DNA of 64,000 nt from Tistrella mobilis (GTDB lineage Bacteria; Pseudomonadota; Alphaproteobacteria; Tistrellales; Tistrellaceae). The first letter of the stretch is position 1, and each line of letters begins with the position of its first letter. Position numbers and translations under genes: made by a program. The stretch is from the NCBI RefSeq assembly GCF_041468085.1, contig NZ_CP121017.1:4623501-4687500 (forward strand), read 5' to 3'. The notes under the pieces were generated by a model. It saw nothing but the letters and a program-made list of their open reading frames with translations. It did no database searches and was not told where the DNA came from. Positions 7,866 through 16,176 of this stretch are shown here, piece after piece.

Positions 7866-8834
7866 TCAGCCCTGTCGCCCGAGCAGCGGCGCCAGGGCGT
7901 TTATGCCGGCGTCGATCCGGTCGAAGCCGAGCGGACGGGTCAACCGCCAGACCGGCAGCCGGGCTGTAAGATTGAAGGTGAAGGCCCTGAGTCCGACCAC
8001 CCCCAGCAGCGCCTGCGACAGGCCCGGACGATAGAGCGCGCCGTGGATCGCGCGGATCGCATCCAGCCCCGTCAGCCGCTCCAGCCGCGCCGGCGCCTCG
8101 GCATCGGAGGCCGCAGCCAGCTCCACCAGGGCGGCCAGGGGGCCCGGCGCACGGTCGGGCCGGCCCTCGCCCCCCAGCGGCAGCAGGGCGCCGCTCTTGT
8201 TCCGCCCTTCCACCGGCACCCAATTGCCATGACCAAGACCGAAAGCCGCGATCGCCTCGTCCGACAGCCGGAGCCGCGGCACACCGGGCCAGCCGGTGAC
8301 GACGGTTCCGGATTCCGGACGCATCAGCCCGGCCACATCATCGATCTGCAGCAGGTCATCGGCCAGCAGGGCATGACCGCGCGAGAGCAGCGCCCCGGCC
8401 ATCGTCGACTTGCCGGCGCCCGATGGCCCGGTGATCGCCAGCAGCCCCGCGGCGGTGCGCAGGCTCGCCACATGCAGCGGCATCAGCCCGCGCTGCAGCA
8501 GCACGGCGGCAAAGACACTGCCATAGAGCCAGTTGAGCAGCCGGTCCGGATGGCTGTCATGGTCAGGTCCCGGCGCAACCTCGATCGATTGCCCGCCACG
8601 AACCAGATAGCGGCCGGCTTCCCCCAGGGAAAACAACACCTCGTCGCCGGCCACCTGCCACAGCAGACCGGTCTTGTCGGGGTCGGACAGGGTCTGGGGT
8701 ACCGGCCTCAGTCGCAGCCGGACGGCGCCCGCGTCGAAGTCCGCGGGATTGGCCGGGACGACGGCATCGCTCACCAGATCCGGCAGGGCCAGATCCGAGA
8801 CCAGCCCGAAGGCGCCGTGACGATACCGGTACAT
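7866..8834 (-). CDS. HPr-kinase-like (HprK-related) P-loop protein
   Basis: A 322-residue protein. The N-terminal about 110 residues are a variable domain (RHGAFGLVSDLALPDL...). The C-terminal HprK-like kinase domain has a Walker A GPSGAGKS at residues 136-143 and an acidic pair LADDLLQID at about 157-165. Flanking signatures LPLHVASLRT-type and GWPGVPRLRLSDEAI are typical of HprK-related kinases. Classical HprK phosphorylates HPr Ser46; here no HPr, PqqD-like or nucleotidyltransferase gene is nearby, so the substrate is unknown. I start at ATG 8834 (GAGCGGGA upstream), not ATG 8876. It is divergent from the beta-propeller gene and ends at the palindromes before the YggS gene. Confidence 0.8.
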   Translation of the reverse strand: MYRYRHGAFGLVSDLALPDLVSDAVVPANPADFDAGAVRLRLRPVPQTLSDPDKTGLLWQVAGDEVLFSLGEAGRYLVRGGQSIEVAPGPDHDSHPDRLLNWLYGSVFAAVLLQRGLMPLHVASLRTAAGLLAITGPSGAGKSTMAGALLSRGHALLADDLLQIDDVAGLMRPESGTVVTGWPGVPRLRLSDEAIAAFGLGHGNWVPVEGRNKSGALLPLGGEGRPDRAPGPLAALVELAAASDAEAPARLERLTGLDAIRAIHGALYRPGLSQALLGVVGLRAFTFNLTARLPVWRLTRPLGFDRIDAGINALAPLLGRQG

Positions 8835-8974
8835 CGGATCCCGCTCGTGGTTCTTGTCCGGACAGAGGCTTAACACGTGCAGGTGCCCCTGTCGACGCGG
8901 GCCGCCAATGCCATGTCACGATGTGCGCACGACGCGTGCTAGACTGATACCAGTCCCCGAAGAGACGAGGCCCC

Positions 8975-9856
8975 ATGCCCGACGCCGCCTTCACCCATCT
9001 CGTCGCCTCCCGCGAGGGGCTCTATGTTGCCGGTATCGACGGCTATGAGCGCCGCCGGGACGGGCTGTTCTTCGGCGCCACCATCCGCGACGGCATGGTC
9101 TGGGTGTTCGAGGCGCTGGACGAGAATCTGCACGCCCGCACCAACCGGGGCCGCATCCTGCGCATTCCCGTCGATCCGGCGACCACCGCCTTCGGCCCGG
9201 CCGAGGTGATGGCGGAGGGGCTCGACAATGGCTGTCATCAGATCGATTTCATCCAAGGCCGGCTGGTGGTGGTCGATACCTACCGCCAGAAGCTGGTCGT
9301 CTTCCGCGACGACTTTTCCGCCGCCGACCTTCACTATCCGGCCGGGCAGGCCGATGCCGGCGCCAGGGATGATCCCGGCTACGTTCACATGAATGGAATC
9401 GGCGGCGATGGCCACAACCTGTATGTCATGCTCAGCCATGCCGGAGTTCAGCCGGCACGGGTATCTGAAGTGATCCGCCTGGATAAGAGCTTCCAGCCGG
9501 TAGAGCGCTTCAGTCTCCCGGGGCTCATGTGTCACGATCTGGTGGTGCTGGAAGACGGGCGGCTGATCGCCAACGGCTCGATGGGCGGCTTTCTGATCGA
9601 TCGCCAGGGTATCATCGCCCAGGTCGACAGCCTGCTCACCCGCGGCCTGTCGATCGGGGCGGACGATGTCGTGATCGGCAGTTCCACCTTCGGCGATCGC
9701 GAGCGCCGGATCGCCGCCACCGGCCGGCTCACCTTCACCAGCCGCGACCTCGCGCTCCGCGCCCGCTATGACCTGCCGGCCGCCCCAACCCAGATCCGGC
9801 GCCTGGACGGGCGCGACCTGTCGATCTTCGACTACCGGGCCACGATCGGAAACTGA
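8975..9856 (+). CDS. Hypothetical protein with beta-propeller-like repeats
   Basis: A 293-residue protein without signal peptide or membrane helix, hence probably cytoplasmic. It shows repeated short strand-turn-strand blocks typical of beta-propellers: GRILRIPVDP, NGCHQIDFIQGRLVVVDTYRQKLVVF, HMNGIGGDGHNLYVMLSH, CHDLVVLEDGRLIANGSMGG. Conserved-looking His, Asn and Asp residues in these blocks could bind metal or ligand. I do not recognise a named family with certainty. The gene is divergent from the HprK-like kinase across 140 bp and converges on the dioxygenase gene (9 bp between stops). Function unknown. Confidence 0.6.
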   Translation: MPDAAFTHLVASREGLYVAGIDGYERRRDGLFFGATIRDGMVWVFEALDENLHARTNRGRILRIPVDPATTAFGPAEVMAEGLDNGCHQIDFIQGRLVVVDTYRQKLVVFRDDFSAADLHYPAGQADAGARDDPGYVHMNGIGGDGHNLYVMLSHAGVQPARVSEVIRLDKSFQPVERFSLPGLMCHDLVVLEDGRLIANGSMGGFLIDRQGIIAQVDSLLTRGLSIGADDVVIGSSTFGDRERRIAATGRLTFTSRDLALRARYDLPAAPTQIRRLDGRDLSIFDYRATIGN

Positions 9857-9865
9857 GCCTGGAGC

Positions 9866-10663
9866 TCACGCCCAGCCCCAGGCGTCCAGCCGCAGAACCC
9901 GGCCCTCCACCGCCCGGTGAAGCAGACGGGGGCTTCGGCCGGCACCGGCGCCGGCGGCCACCATCAGCGGCATCAGATGCTCGTCGGTCGGATGGTTGTC
10001 GGGGCCGTGGGGAGCAAGCCTCCGCCAATCCGCGAGGGCGTCGAGATCGCCCGCCGTCACCATCTCCGCCACCCAGTCCGCAAAGGCGGCGGCATAATCC
10101 GCCTCGCCGCCGCCGGCCGCGCGGTTGCGGAAGAAGCCGCGCAGATCATGGGTCAGGCTGCCGCTCGCCAGCACCAGCACATTCTCGTCGGCAAGCGGCG
10201 CCAGCGCCCTGCCGATCGCGAGATGGCCGGCGGCATCGGTCTCGGCCAGCGACAGGCCGACCACCGGCACATCCGCTGCGGGCCAGGCCAGCATCAGCGG
10301 CGTCCAGGCCCCGTGATCCAGCCCGCGCCCGGCATCTTCGGCAACCGGCAGGCCGGCAGCCAGCAGAAGATCGCGGGCCCGTGCCGCCAGACCGGCATCG
10401 CCGCGTGCCGGATAGTGCAGCCGGTAAAGCGGCTCGGGAAAACCGTAGAAATCATGGATGGTCGCCGGTCTCGCGGCCGTCCCGACCGTAGGTATCCCGG
10501 CACGCCAATGGGCCGAGATCACCAGGATCGCCCGCGGGGCCGCCGGCAGCAGCCCGGCAAGACCGGTGAGGAAGGCCCGGGTCGGGCTGCTGCCGAGCAC
10601 CATGTCCGGAGCGCCATGCGACACGAACAGGACCGGCTGACGAAGGGCGGGACGATCGGTCAT
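9866..10663 (-). CDS. DODA-type (class III) extradiol ring-cleavage dioxygenase family protein
   Basis: A 265-residue member of the LigB/YgiD family, non-haem iron or zinc enzymes that open catechol-type rings (for example DOPA 4,5-dioxygenase). Motifs: FVSHGAPDMVLGSSPTRAF (metal His near residue 15), ILVISAHW, IHDFYGFPEPLYRLHYPARG, DAGRGLDHGAWTPLMLAWP (second His cluster), LVLASGSLTHDLR. The length is typical. It lies 43 bp downstream of the DoxX gene on the same strand, and a LysR gene is divergent from that pair; this trio suggests an inducible response to a phenolic or quinone compound. The substrate is not determinable. Confidence 0.88.
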   Translation of the reverse strand: MTDRPALRQPVLFVSHGAPDMVLGSSPTRAFLTGLAGLLPAAPRAILVISAHWRAGIPTVGTAARPATIHDFYGFPEPLYRLHYPARGDAGLAARARDLLLAAGLPVAEDAGRGLDHGAWTPLMLAWPAADVPVVGLSLAETDAAGHLAIGRALAPLADENVLVLASGSLTHDLRGFFRNRAAGGGEADYAAAFADWVAEMVTAGDLDALADWRRLAPHGPDNHPTDEHLMPLMVAAGAGAGRSPRLLHRAVEGRVLRLDAWGWA

Positions 10664-10706
10664 GGGCGGAGCACTCCGGACTGGAGAGGTGATGCGGAGG
10701 GGGTGG

Positions 10707-11150
10707 TCAGGCGCGGGCCGGGCGGCGGCTGCCGTCGGTCACGCGGCCATAGAGCTTCGGCCCCAGAGCCGCAGCGCCATCACCCAACAGGATCTGCACG
10801 CCCAGGGCGGCAATCCAGAACACCGGGAACTCCCAGCCGCCATTGGGGGCCGAAAACACCCAGCCATTGCCGGCATGGACCAGGGCCGCACCGATCAGAA
10901 CCGGGATCTGGCCAAGCGCCACCAGCCGGGTCGCGATGCCCAGGATCAGCAGCAGGCCGCCACCGACTTCGGCCGCGATGGTGAGATAGGCGACGATCGG
11001 CGGATAGCCGAGCGAGCCGAAAAACGCGACCGTGCCCGGCACAGTGAAGACGAAAACCTTCATCAGACCGTGGGCAATGGCGGCGATGCCGAGGGTGAGG
11101 CGCAGCAGCAGGGCTGCCTGGGACGGGTTGGAACCGCTGAGCAGGGACAT
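10707..11150 (-). CDS. DoxX-family membrane protein
   Basis: A 147-residue inner-membrane protein with four hydrophobic helices: AALLLRLTLGIAAIAHGLMK, YLTIAAEVGGGLLLILGIAT, ALGQIPVLIGAALVHAG and FPVFWIAALGVQILLGDGAA. The pattern AHGLMKVF...FFGSLGYPP is typical of DoxX/DoxD-type proteins, often linked to thiol or quinone redox chemistry. ATG 11150 is chosen because CTGGAGG precedes it; an ATG at 11171 is less well supported. It is probably the first gene of a two-gene operon with the extradiol dioxygenase. Confidence 0.88.
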   Translation of the reverse strand: MSLLSGSNPSQAALLLRLTLGIAAIAHGLMKVFVFTVPGTVAFFGSLGYPPIVAYLTIAAEVGGGLLLILGIATRLVALGQIPVLIGAALVHAGNGWVFSAPNGGWEFPVFWIAALGVQILLGDGAAALGPKLYGRVTDGSRRPARA

Positions 11151-11285
11151 GGCGAAACCTCCAGGACGCATGAGACGAGCGGCGGCGGAGACGATGGCTT
11201 CAGGCTTGCGTCTTCCCGTCGCCCCGGGTGTGACATGAAGCTGCCATCGGGCGCCTCATAACTCAAATCACTCGCTTGAAGGTTT

Positions 11286-11306
11286 GATATTGCTGATGGG
11301 AATATC
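11286..11306. promoter_or_regulatory. Putative LysR operator (GATATT-N9-AATATC)
   Basis: An inverted repeat with arms GATATT (11286-11291) and AATATC (11301-11306) contains a T-N11-A core (T11290, A11302), the classic LysR box. It lies between the DoxX gene and the divergent LysR gene, 33 bp before the LysR start. Confidence 0.5.
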
Positions 11307-11338
11307 GTGGTGAAACCCACGGATGGGGGGACAAGCCC

Positions 11339-12295
11339 TTGGATGCGCGTGATCCGGATCGCATCGATCTCAACCTGCTCAAGGTCTTCGCCGCGGTTAT
11401 GACCGAACGCAATGTCGGCCGGGCGGCACAGCGGCTGGGCATGACCCAGGCAGGCGCGTCGAATGCGTTGCGTCGGCTGAGGCGGATCTTTGATGACGAG
11501 CTGTTCCTGCGCACGCCGCGGGGCGTGGAGCCCACCACCCGTGCCGCCGAGATCTGGCCGGGCATCTCCGCCGCCCTCGGCCAGATGCGCGCCGCCCTGA
11601 CCCCGGCCACGCCTTTCGATCCCTGCACGGTGACCGGCGAGGTCGGCATCGGCGTCACCGAGATCGCGGAGCTGGTGATGGGACCGGCGATCGTCCGCCA
11701 TCTTCAGGCAGAGGCGCCGGGGCTTGCACCCCGCTTCCACCACATCGATCGCCGCGATGCCGCCCGGGCGCTGGATGACGGCGAGATCTGGCTGGCGCTG
11801 GGCATGCTGCCCGACCCGCCGCCCCGCATCACCCGGATCTTTCTGCGCCGCGACCCGCTGCTGACGCTGGTGCCCGACGGGCTCGACATCAACACCGTGC
11901 CGCCGGACCCACGGGACGGGCCGGAGGCGCTGCCGCTGATCACCCTCGACGCCTTTGCCGGGGCGCCGCATGTGCTGGTCTCGGCCACCGGCAGCGCGCA
12001 GGGGGTGATGGACCGGGCGCTGGCCGATCTGGGGCGAGAGCGCCGGCTGCTGGCCGTCGCCTCCACCCTGCCCGGTGCGGCCGAAATTGCGGCCTGTGCC
12101 AAGGCCTTGCTCACCGCCGTCGGCCCCACCGCCGTCACCATCGCCCGCCGTGGCGGCTTCACCGTCATGCGTCCGCCGGCCGAGCTGAACCCGCAGCCGG
12201 CGCGACTGGCGCTGATGTTCCATCGCCGGGACGAGGGGCTGCCCGCCCATCGCTGGCTGCGGGCAGAGATCACCCGGCTGGCGCGGACGATCTGA
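11339..12295 (+). CDS. LysR-family transcriptional regulator
   Basis: A 318-residue regulator. The N-terminal winged helix (about residues 8-66) reads LNLLKVFAAVMTERNVGRAA then GMTQAGASNALRRLRRIFDD, the usual LTTR helix-turn-helix. The C-terminal about 230 residues form the substrate-binding-like inducer domain. The start is TTG 11339 (MDARDPDRIDLNLL), preceded by GGGGGG; no ATG fits. It is divergent from the DoxX/dioxygenase operon and probably controls it through the inverted repeat at 11286-11306. Its 3' end overlaps the convergent PhzF gene by 26 bp. Confidence 0.9.
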   Translation: MDARDPDRIDLNLLKVFAAVMTERNVGRAAQRLGMTQAGASNALRRLRRIFDDELFLRTPRGVEPTTRAAEIWPGISAALGQMRAALTPATPFDPCTVTGEVGIGVTEIAELVMGPAIVRHLQAEAPGLAPRFHHIDRRDAARALDDGEIWLALGMLPDPPPRITRIFLRRDPLLTLVPDGLDINTVPPDPRDGPEALPLITLDAFAGAPHVLVSATGSAQGVMDRALADLGRERRLLAVASTLPGAAEIAACAKALLTAVGPTAVTIARRGGFTVMRPPAELNPQPARLALMFHRRDEGLPAHRWLRAEITRLARTI

Positions 12296-13100
12296 AGCGG
12301 GCGGCGATCTCGGGATGAAGCCTCGCATCGAAGACGGTGACCGCCGGGCCCGCCACCCGCACCCGCTCTGGCGCGACGATACAGGAGAGGCTTCCGCCGC
12401 GCGGTGAGGCCTGCACGGCCTCCAGCGCCGTGCGGCCCAGACGTGCCGCCCACCACGGGGCCAGCGTCGCATGGATCGATCCGGTGACCGGATCCTCCGG
12501 AATGCCCCAGCCGGGGCAGAAGAAGCGCGACACGAAGTCGATGCCGCTGCCGGGCTCGCCCGGGGCGGTGATCACCAGCCCCTCGGGATGGATACGGCCG
12601 ATCACCGTCTGGTCGGGCACGAAATCCCGCACCAGGGCAGCCTCTGCCAGGACCACGAACAGGTTCTCGAAATTGCGGCCCACGAAGACCGGCGGCACGG
12701 GGAAGATGCCGGCCAGCGCCTGGGGCAGAGCCGCCGCCGCCATGTCGAAGCGCGGCAGATCGAGTTCATAGCCGGCCGGGGTCGCCGCCACCCGGATCGG
12801 CCCGACCGCGGTCTCGAAGGCGAGCGGCCCCGCTTCGCCCAGTTCCGCGATCAGGACATGGGCGGTGGCGAGCGTGGCATGGCCGCAGAACGGCGCCTCG
12901 TCGACGGGGGTGAACCAGCGCAGCCGCCGCACCCCGGGCCGGCCCGGTTCGGGCCAGGTGAAGGCGGTCTCGGCCAGGTTGTTCTCGGCCGCCAGCGCCT
13001 GCATCGCCGCAACCGGTGCCGGCCCATCCAGGACCAGCACCGCGGCGGGGTTGCCGGCAAAGGGCCGGTCGGTAAAGGCGTCGACCTGGAACATCCGCAT
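12270..13100 (-). CDS. PhzF-family isomerase-like protein
   Basis: A 276-residue protein with the diaminopimelate-epimerase-like two-domain fold of PhzF. The N-terminal signature VDAFTDRPFAGNPAAVLVLDGP and the catalytic-glutamate segment NNLAETAFTWP (Glu at about 45) are present, as are FCGHATLATAHVL and GWGIPEDPVTGSIHATLAPWW. PhzF isomerises a dihydro-anthranilate in phenazine synthesis, but most genomic homologues are uncharacterised and no phenazine genes are here. It is the last gene of a presumed EamA-SDR-PhzF operon (17 bp after the SDR stop). Confidence 0.92.
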   Translation of the reverse strand: MRMFQVDAFTDRPFAGNPAAVLVLDGPAPVAAMQALAAENNLAETAFTWPEPGRPGVRRLRWFTPVDEAPFCGHATLATAHVLIAELGEAGPLAFETAVGPIRVAATPAGYELDLPRFDMAAAALPQALAGIFPVPPVFVGRNFENLFVVLAEAALVRDFVPDQTVIGRIHPEGLVITAPGEPGSGIDFVSRFFCPGWGIPEDPVTGSIHATLAPWWAARLGRTALEAVQASPRGGSLSCIVAPERVRVAGPAVTVFDARLHPEIAARFRSSAPAG

Positions 13101-13117
13101 CCGCGGGCCTCCCTGCG

Positions 13118-13927
13118 TCAGCGTGCGACCAGCGGCGTGAAGAACAGATGCGCCCCGCCATCGACCATCAACGTCTCGCCGGTGACATGGGGCGTGTCGA
13201 CCAGCGCCAGGATCGCGCGGGCGACGTCTTCGGGCGCTGCCACCCGGCGCAGCGGCGTGGTCTTCTCAAGCTTCGCCTTCTGGGCATCGTAGCGATCGGC
13301 GCCCATGCCCTCGCGCAGCCAGCGGCCCTCGATGAAGCCGGGGCAGACCGCGTTCACCCGGATCTCGGGCCCCAGCACGCGGGCCAGCGACAGGGTCATG
13401 GTGTTGAGCGCCCCCTTCGACGCCGCATAGGCGACCGACGAGCCGACGCCCGCAATGCCCGCGATCGACGAGACGTTGACCACGGCACCGCTGCCCGACT
13501 GCTTCAGCGCCGCAGCGCAGGCGCGGGTCATCTGGAAGGCACCGACCACGTTGACGGCATAGAGATCCAGGAAATCCTGTGCCTGCAGCCCGTCCAGATC
13601 GGCATGGTCGCAGAAGCGGGTGGTGCCGGCATTGTTGATCAGCCGGTCGATGCGCCCGAAGGCCTCTTCGGCGCCGGCGGCGATCCGCCGGCAGTCCTCG
13701 TCCGAGGCGATATCGCCCATCACCACCACCGCCCGTCCACCGGCGGCCCGCACCATCCCGGCCGTCTCTTCCGCCGCATCGCGGCTGCGGGCGGCATTCA
13801 CCACCACCGCCGCACCGCGGGCGGCGAAGGCCAGCGCCACTGCGCGGCCCACGCCGCTGCCCGATCCGGTGACGACGGCGACTTCGGCTGGCAGGGTCTG
13901 GCTGCCGGTCTCGGCGGATGTGGTCAT
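13118..13927 (-). CDS. SDR-family NAD(P)-dependent oxidoreductase
   Basis: A 269-residue classical short-chain dehydrogenase. The dinucleotide-binding glycine motif VVTGSGSGVGRAVALAFAAR is near the N-terminus, followed by INNAGTT (NNAG), VVNVSSIAGIAGVGSSVAYAASKGAL (catalytic Ser, Tyr, Lys as YxxxK) and VNAVCPGFIEGRW. ATG 13927 with upstream GGAGGA is preferred over a longer frame. The most likely reactions are 3-oxoacyl or sugar/alcohol oxidoreduction; the substrate is unknown. It sits between the EamA transporter and PhzF genes on the same strand. Confidence 0.92.
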   Translation of the reverse strand: MTTSAETGSQTLPAEVAVVTGSGSGVGRAVALAFAARGAAVVVNAARSRDAAEETAGMVRAAGGRAVVVMGDIASDEDCRRIAAGAEEAFGRIDRLINNAGTTRFCDHADLDGLQAQDFLDLYAVNVVGAFQMTRACAAALKQSGSGAVVNVSSIAGIAGVGSSVAYAASKGALNTMTLSLARVLGPEIRVNAVCPGFIEGRWLREGMGADRYDAQKAKLEKTTPLRRVAAPEDVARAILALVDTPHVTGETLMVDGGAHLFFTPLVAR

Positions 13928-13991
13928 GGGGTGCGTCTCCTCCGGTACGGCACGCGACCGGATCATCGCGTGCGTTTTTCTGCACCCCCGG

Positions 13992-14969
13992 TTATCGCGC
14001 GGCGGCAGGGTCCGGTCCAGTGCGACGCCATGCCGGCCGCAATGCGGGATTTGCCGTGGCCAGAGCCGCCAGCAGCAGCAGAGCACCGGCAACTTGCAGA
14101 AGGCTCGGCACCTCGCCTTCGATCGGCCAGCCGAATGCGGCCGTGATCACCGGCTGGATCAGCAGCAGCAACGAGGCCGCCCCGACCGGCAGGCGCCCGA
14201 GTGCCGCGGTGGCAAGGCCCTGACCGCCGGCATGGGCCAGGATGCCGAGGCCGGCCACGGCTGCCCATCCGGTCAGACCCGACGGCATCAGAACCTCGCC
14301 CGATGCCACCGCCAGCAGGCCCAGCCCCACAGCCGAGACAACCGTGGTGATGAGCATGGTTGTCCCGGCGGCGATGCTGCGCCGGGCCGTCTTGATCGCG
14401 ATCAGATAGGCGGCATAGCAGGCCGCGGCAGCCACGGCCGATAGATCGCCCATGATGTCGGCGCCGGCACGGTCGCCGGTGTCGCGCACCAGCAGCCAGG
14501 CACCGGCAAGGGCGAGCGCCAGCCCGGCGATCAGGCCCCGGCCGGGCCGCTCGCCGGCAAAGATCCAGAGTGCCGCAACCACCATCACCGGCGCCAGCTG
14601 ACAGAGCAGGGCCGCATTGGCGACGGTGGTGGTGCCGATCGCCTTGTGGAAGAAGAACAGGTCGCCGGTGAAGGCGAGCCCGGCCGCCACGGCAGCAAGA
14701 CTGCCGCGCCGGCAGGTGCCCGGCGACGTGGTCGCAGCCGGACGCCGGCGGTCGGCCATGGCCGACCAGACGGCGAGCAGCGGCAGGGCCAGAACCATCC
14801 GCCAGAAGCCGGCAGCACCCGGTCCGACATCGGCAGCACGGACCAGGAAGGGAACGAAGGCAAGACAGACGACGGCCGCGATCATCATCAGCCAGGCCAT
14901 GCCGGTGCCGGCGGACGTGGCGACGACGAAGCGCCCGCCGCCGGAAACGACGGGGGAGGAGGAGGTCAT
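13992..14969 (-). CDS. EamA/DMT-family transporter
   Basis: A 325-residue drug/metabolite transporter with about ten hydrophobic segments arranged as two EamA repeats. The first repeat has MAWLMMIAAVVCLAFVPFLV and FWRMVLALPLLAVW; the second has AAVAAAACYAAYLIAIKTAR, TTMLITTVVSAVGLGLLA and LLLLIQPVITAAFGWPIEGE. Such proteins export small metabolites such as amino acids. I start at ATG 14969; an ATG at 15038 is possible. It probably leads an operon with the SDR and PhzF genes, divergent from a LysR gene, so export plus modification of one metabolite is a reasonable inference. Confidence 0.9.
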   Translation of the reverse strand: MTSSSPVVSGGGRFVVATSAGTGMAWLMMIAAVVCLAFVPFLVRAADVGPGAAGFWRMVLALPLLAVWSAMADRRRPAATTSPGTCRRGSLAAVAAGLAFTGDLFFFHKAIGTTTVANAALLCQLAPVMVVAALWIFAGERPGRGLIAGLALALAGAWLLVRDTGDRAGADIMGDLSAVAAAACYAAYLIAIKTARRSIAAGTTMLITTVVSAVGLGLLAVASGEVLMPSGLTGWAAVAGLGILAHAGGQGLATAALGRLPVGAASLLLLIQPVITAAFGWPIEGEVPSLLQVAGALLLLAALATANPALRPAWRRTGPDPAAAR

Positions 14970-15157
14970 GTGCGGGGGAACTTCGCGTGCGGGGGAGCGG
15001 GGGAATGCGAAGCGCCGGATCGCGCCGGCATCCGCCACCGGAACGGGGGCCGGGCGGCGGATGCGGATCTGCGGGGGAGAGGGGGAGGGCGACGCAATCC
15101 GGCAGTGGCCACTCTGCCGCCGCTTCCGCTATGATGAAAGTGAATGTTCCTGATGAC

Positions 15158-15178
15158 AGCATCACGGATCGTGATGCT
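15158..15178. promoter_or_regulatory. Perfect 21-bp inverted repeat, LysR operator candidate
   Basis: Arms AGCATCACG (15158-15166) and CGTGATGCT (15170-15178) are perfectly complementary around GAT. The dyad ends 18 bp before the chosen start of the LysR gene, in the divergent gap with the EamA gene. It supports autoregulation and argues for the downstream start codon. Confidence 0.6.
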
Positions 15179-15196
15179 GAGACGGAGACCACGCCG

Positions 15197-16153
15197 ATGG
15201 GCACCACTGAACTTGCCCTTGCCCGTGCCGGCCTGCCCGGCCGCCCGGATCCCGTGCTGCCGGCGCTGGAGATCGATCTGCTGCGCGCTCTTGTGGCGGT
15301 GATCGACCAGGGCGGCTTCACCGCTGCGGCCGAGCGGCTGAACCTGACCCAGTCTGCCGTGTCCATGCAGTTGAAACGACTGGAAGACCGGCTGGATCGC
15401 CGGCTTGTGGAGCGCGATCGCCGGGGTGTACGCCCCACGGCCGATGGCGAGGTGCTGATCGGCTATGCCCGGCGCATGCTGGCCCTGAACGACGAGGCGG
15501 TGCTGCGCCTGCTGGATGCCGGCGCCCGCGGCCGGGTCCGGATCGGCGCGCCCGACGACTATGCCAGCGTCTTCCTGCCGCCGATCATCGCCCGTTTCGC
15601 AGCCGCCAACCCCAGAGTCGAGATCGAGGTCCACTGCGCCCTCTCACGCGAGCTGGAGGTCGAGCTTGCCCAGGGCGGCCATGATCTGGTCCTGGTTACC
15701 CGCCGCGACGGCCATGGCGGCGGTTCTCTGGTCCGGCGCGAGCCGCTGGTCTGGGCAGCGGCCGCCGGTCACCGGCCCGAGACGGCAGAGACGGTGCCGC
15801 TCGCCCTCTTCCCCGAGGGCTGCGCCTTCCGGCCCCATGCGCTCGCGGCACTCGACCGGGCGCGGAAGCCCTGGCGGGTGGCGTTGACCAGCGGCAGCCT
15901 GTCGGGCATCCAGTCCGCCGTGGCCAGCGGCCTCGCCCTCACCGCACTTGCCCGCAGCACCGTGCCGCCGGACTGGCGGATCCTGGGGCCGGAAGACGGC
16001 TTCCCGCCTCTGCCCACGGTCGATATCGCACTCAAGACGGCCGAGCGCCCCTCCGAACCGGTACGGCTGATGGTCCGTCATCTGCTGGAAGCGCTGGGTG
16101 CCCCCACCATCGTGCAACCGGTCCCCATCGCCCCGCCGGTCGCCTTCGGCTGA
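15197..16153 (+). CDS. LysR-family transcriptional regulator
   Basis: A 318-residue LTTR. The DNA-binding domain is clear: LEIDLLRALVAVIDQGGFTA followed by AERLNLTQSAVSMQLKRLED and RLDRRLVERDRRGVRPT. The inducer-binding domain follows (GRVRIGAPDDYASVFLPPII, FPEGCAFRPHALAALDR). I use ATG 15197, which follows GGAGACCACGCCG and leaves the 21-bp dyad upstream; ATG 15131 would place the dyad inside the coding region. It is divergent from the EamA-SDR-PhzF operon and likely regulates it. The gene ends 23 bp before the convergent PhoD stop. Confidence 0.9.
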   Translation: MGTTELALARAGLPGRPDPVLPALEIDLLRALVAVIDQGGFTAAAERLNLTQSAVSMQLKRLEDRLDRRLVERDRRGVRPTADGEVLIGYARRMLALNDEAVLRLLDAGARGRVRIGAPDDYASVFLPPIIARFAAANPRVEIEVHCALSRELEVELAQGGHDLVLVTRRDGHGGGSLVRREPLVWAAAAGHRPETAETVPLALFPEGCAFRPHALAALDRARKPWRVALTSGSLSGIQSAVASGLALTALARSTVPPDWRILGPEDGFPPLPTVDIALKTAERPSEPVRLMVRHLLEALGAPTIVQPVPIAPPVAFG

Positions 16154-16176
16154 GGCCGGCGGGGCGGAAAGATCGG

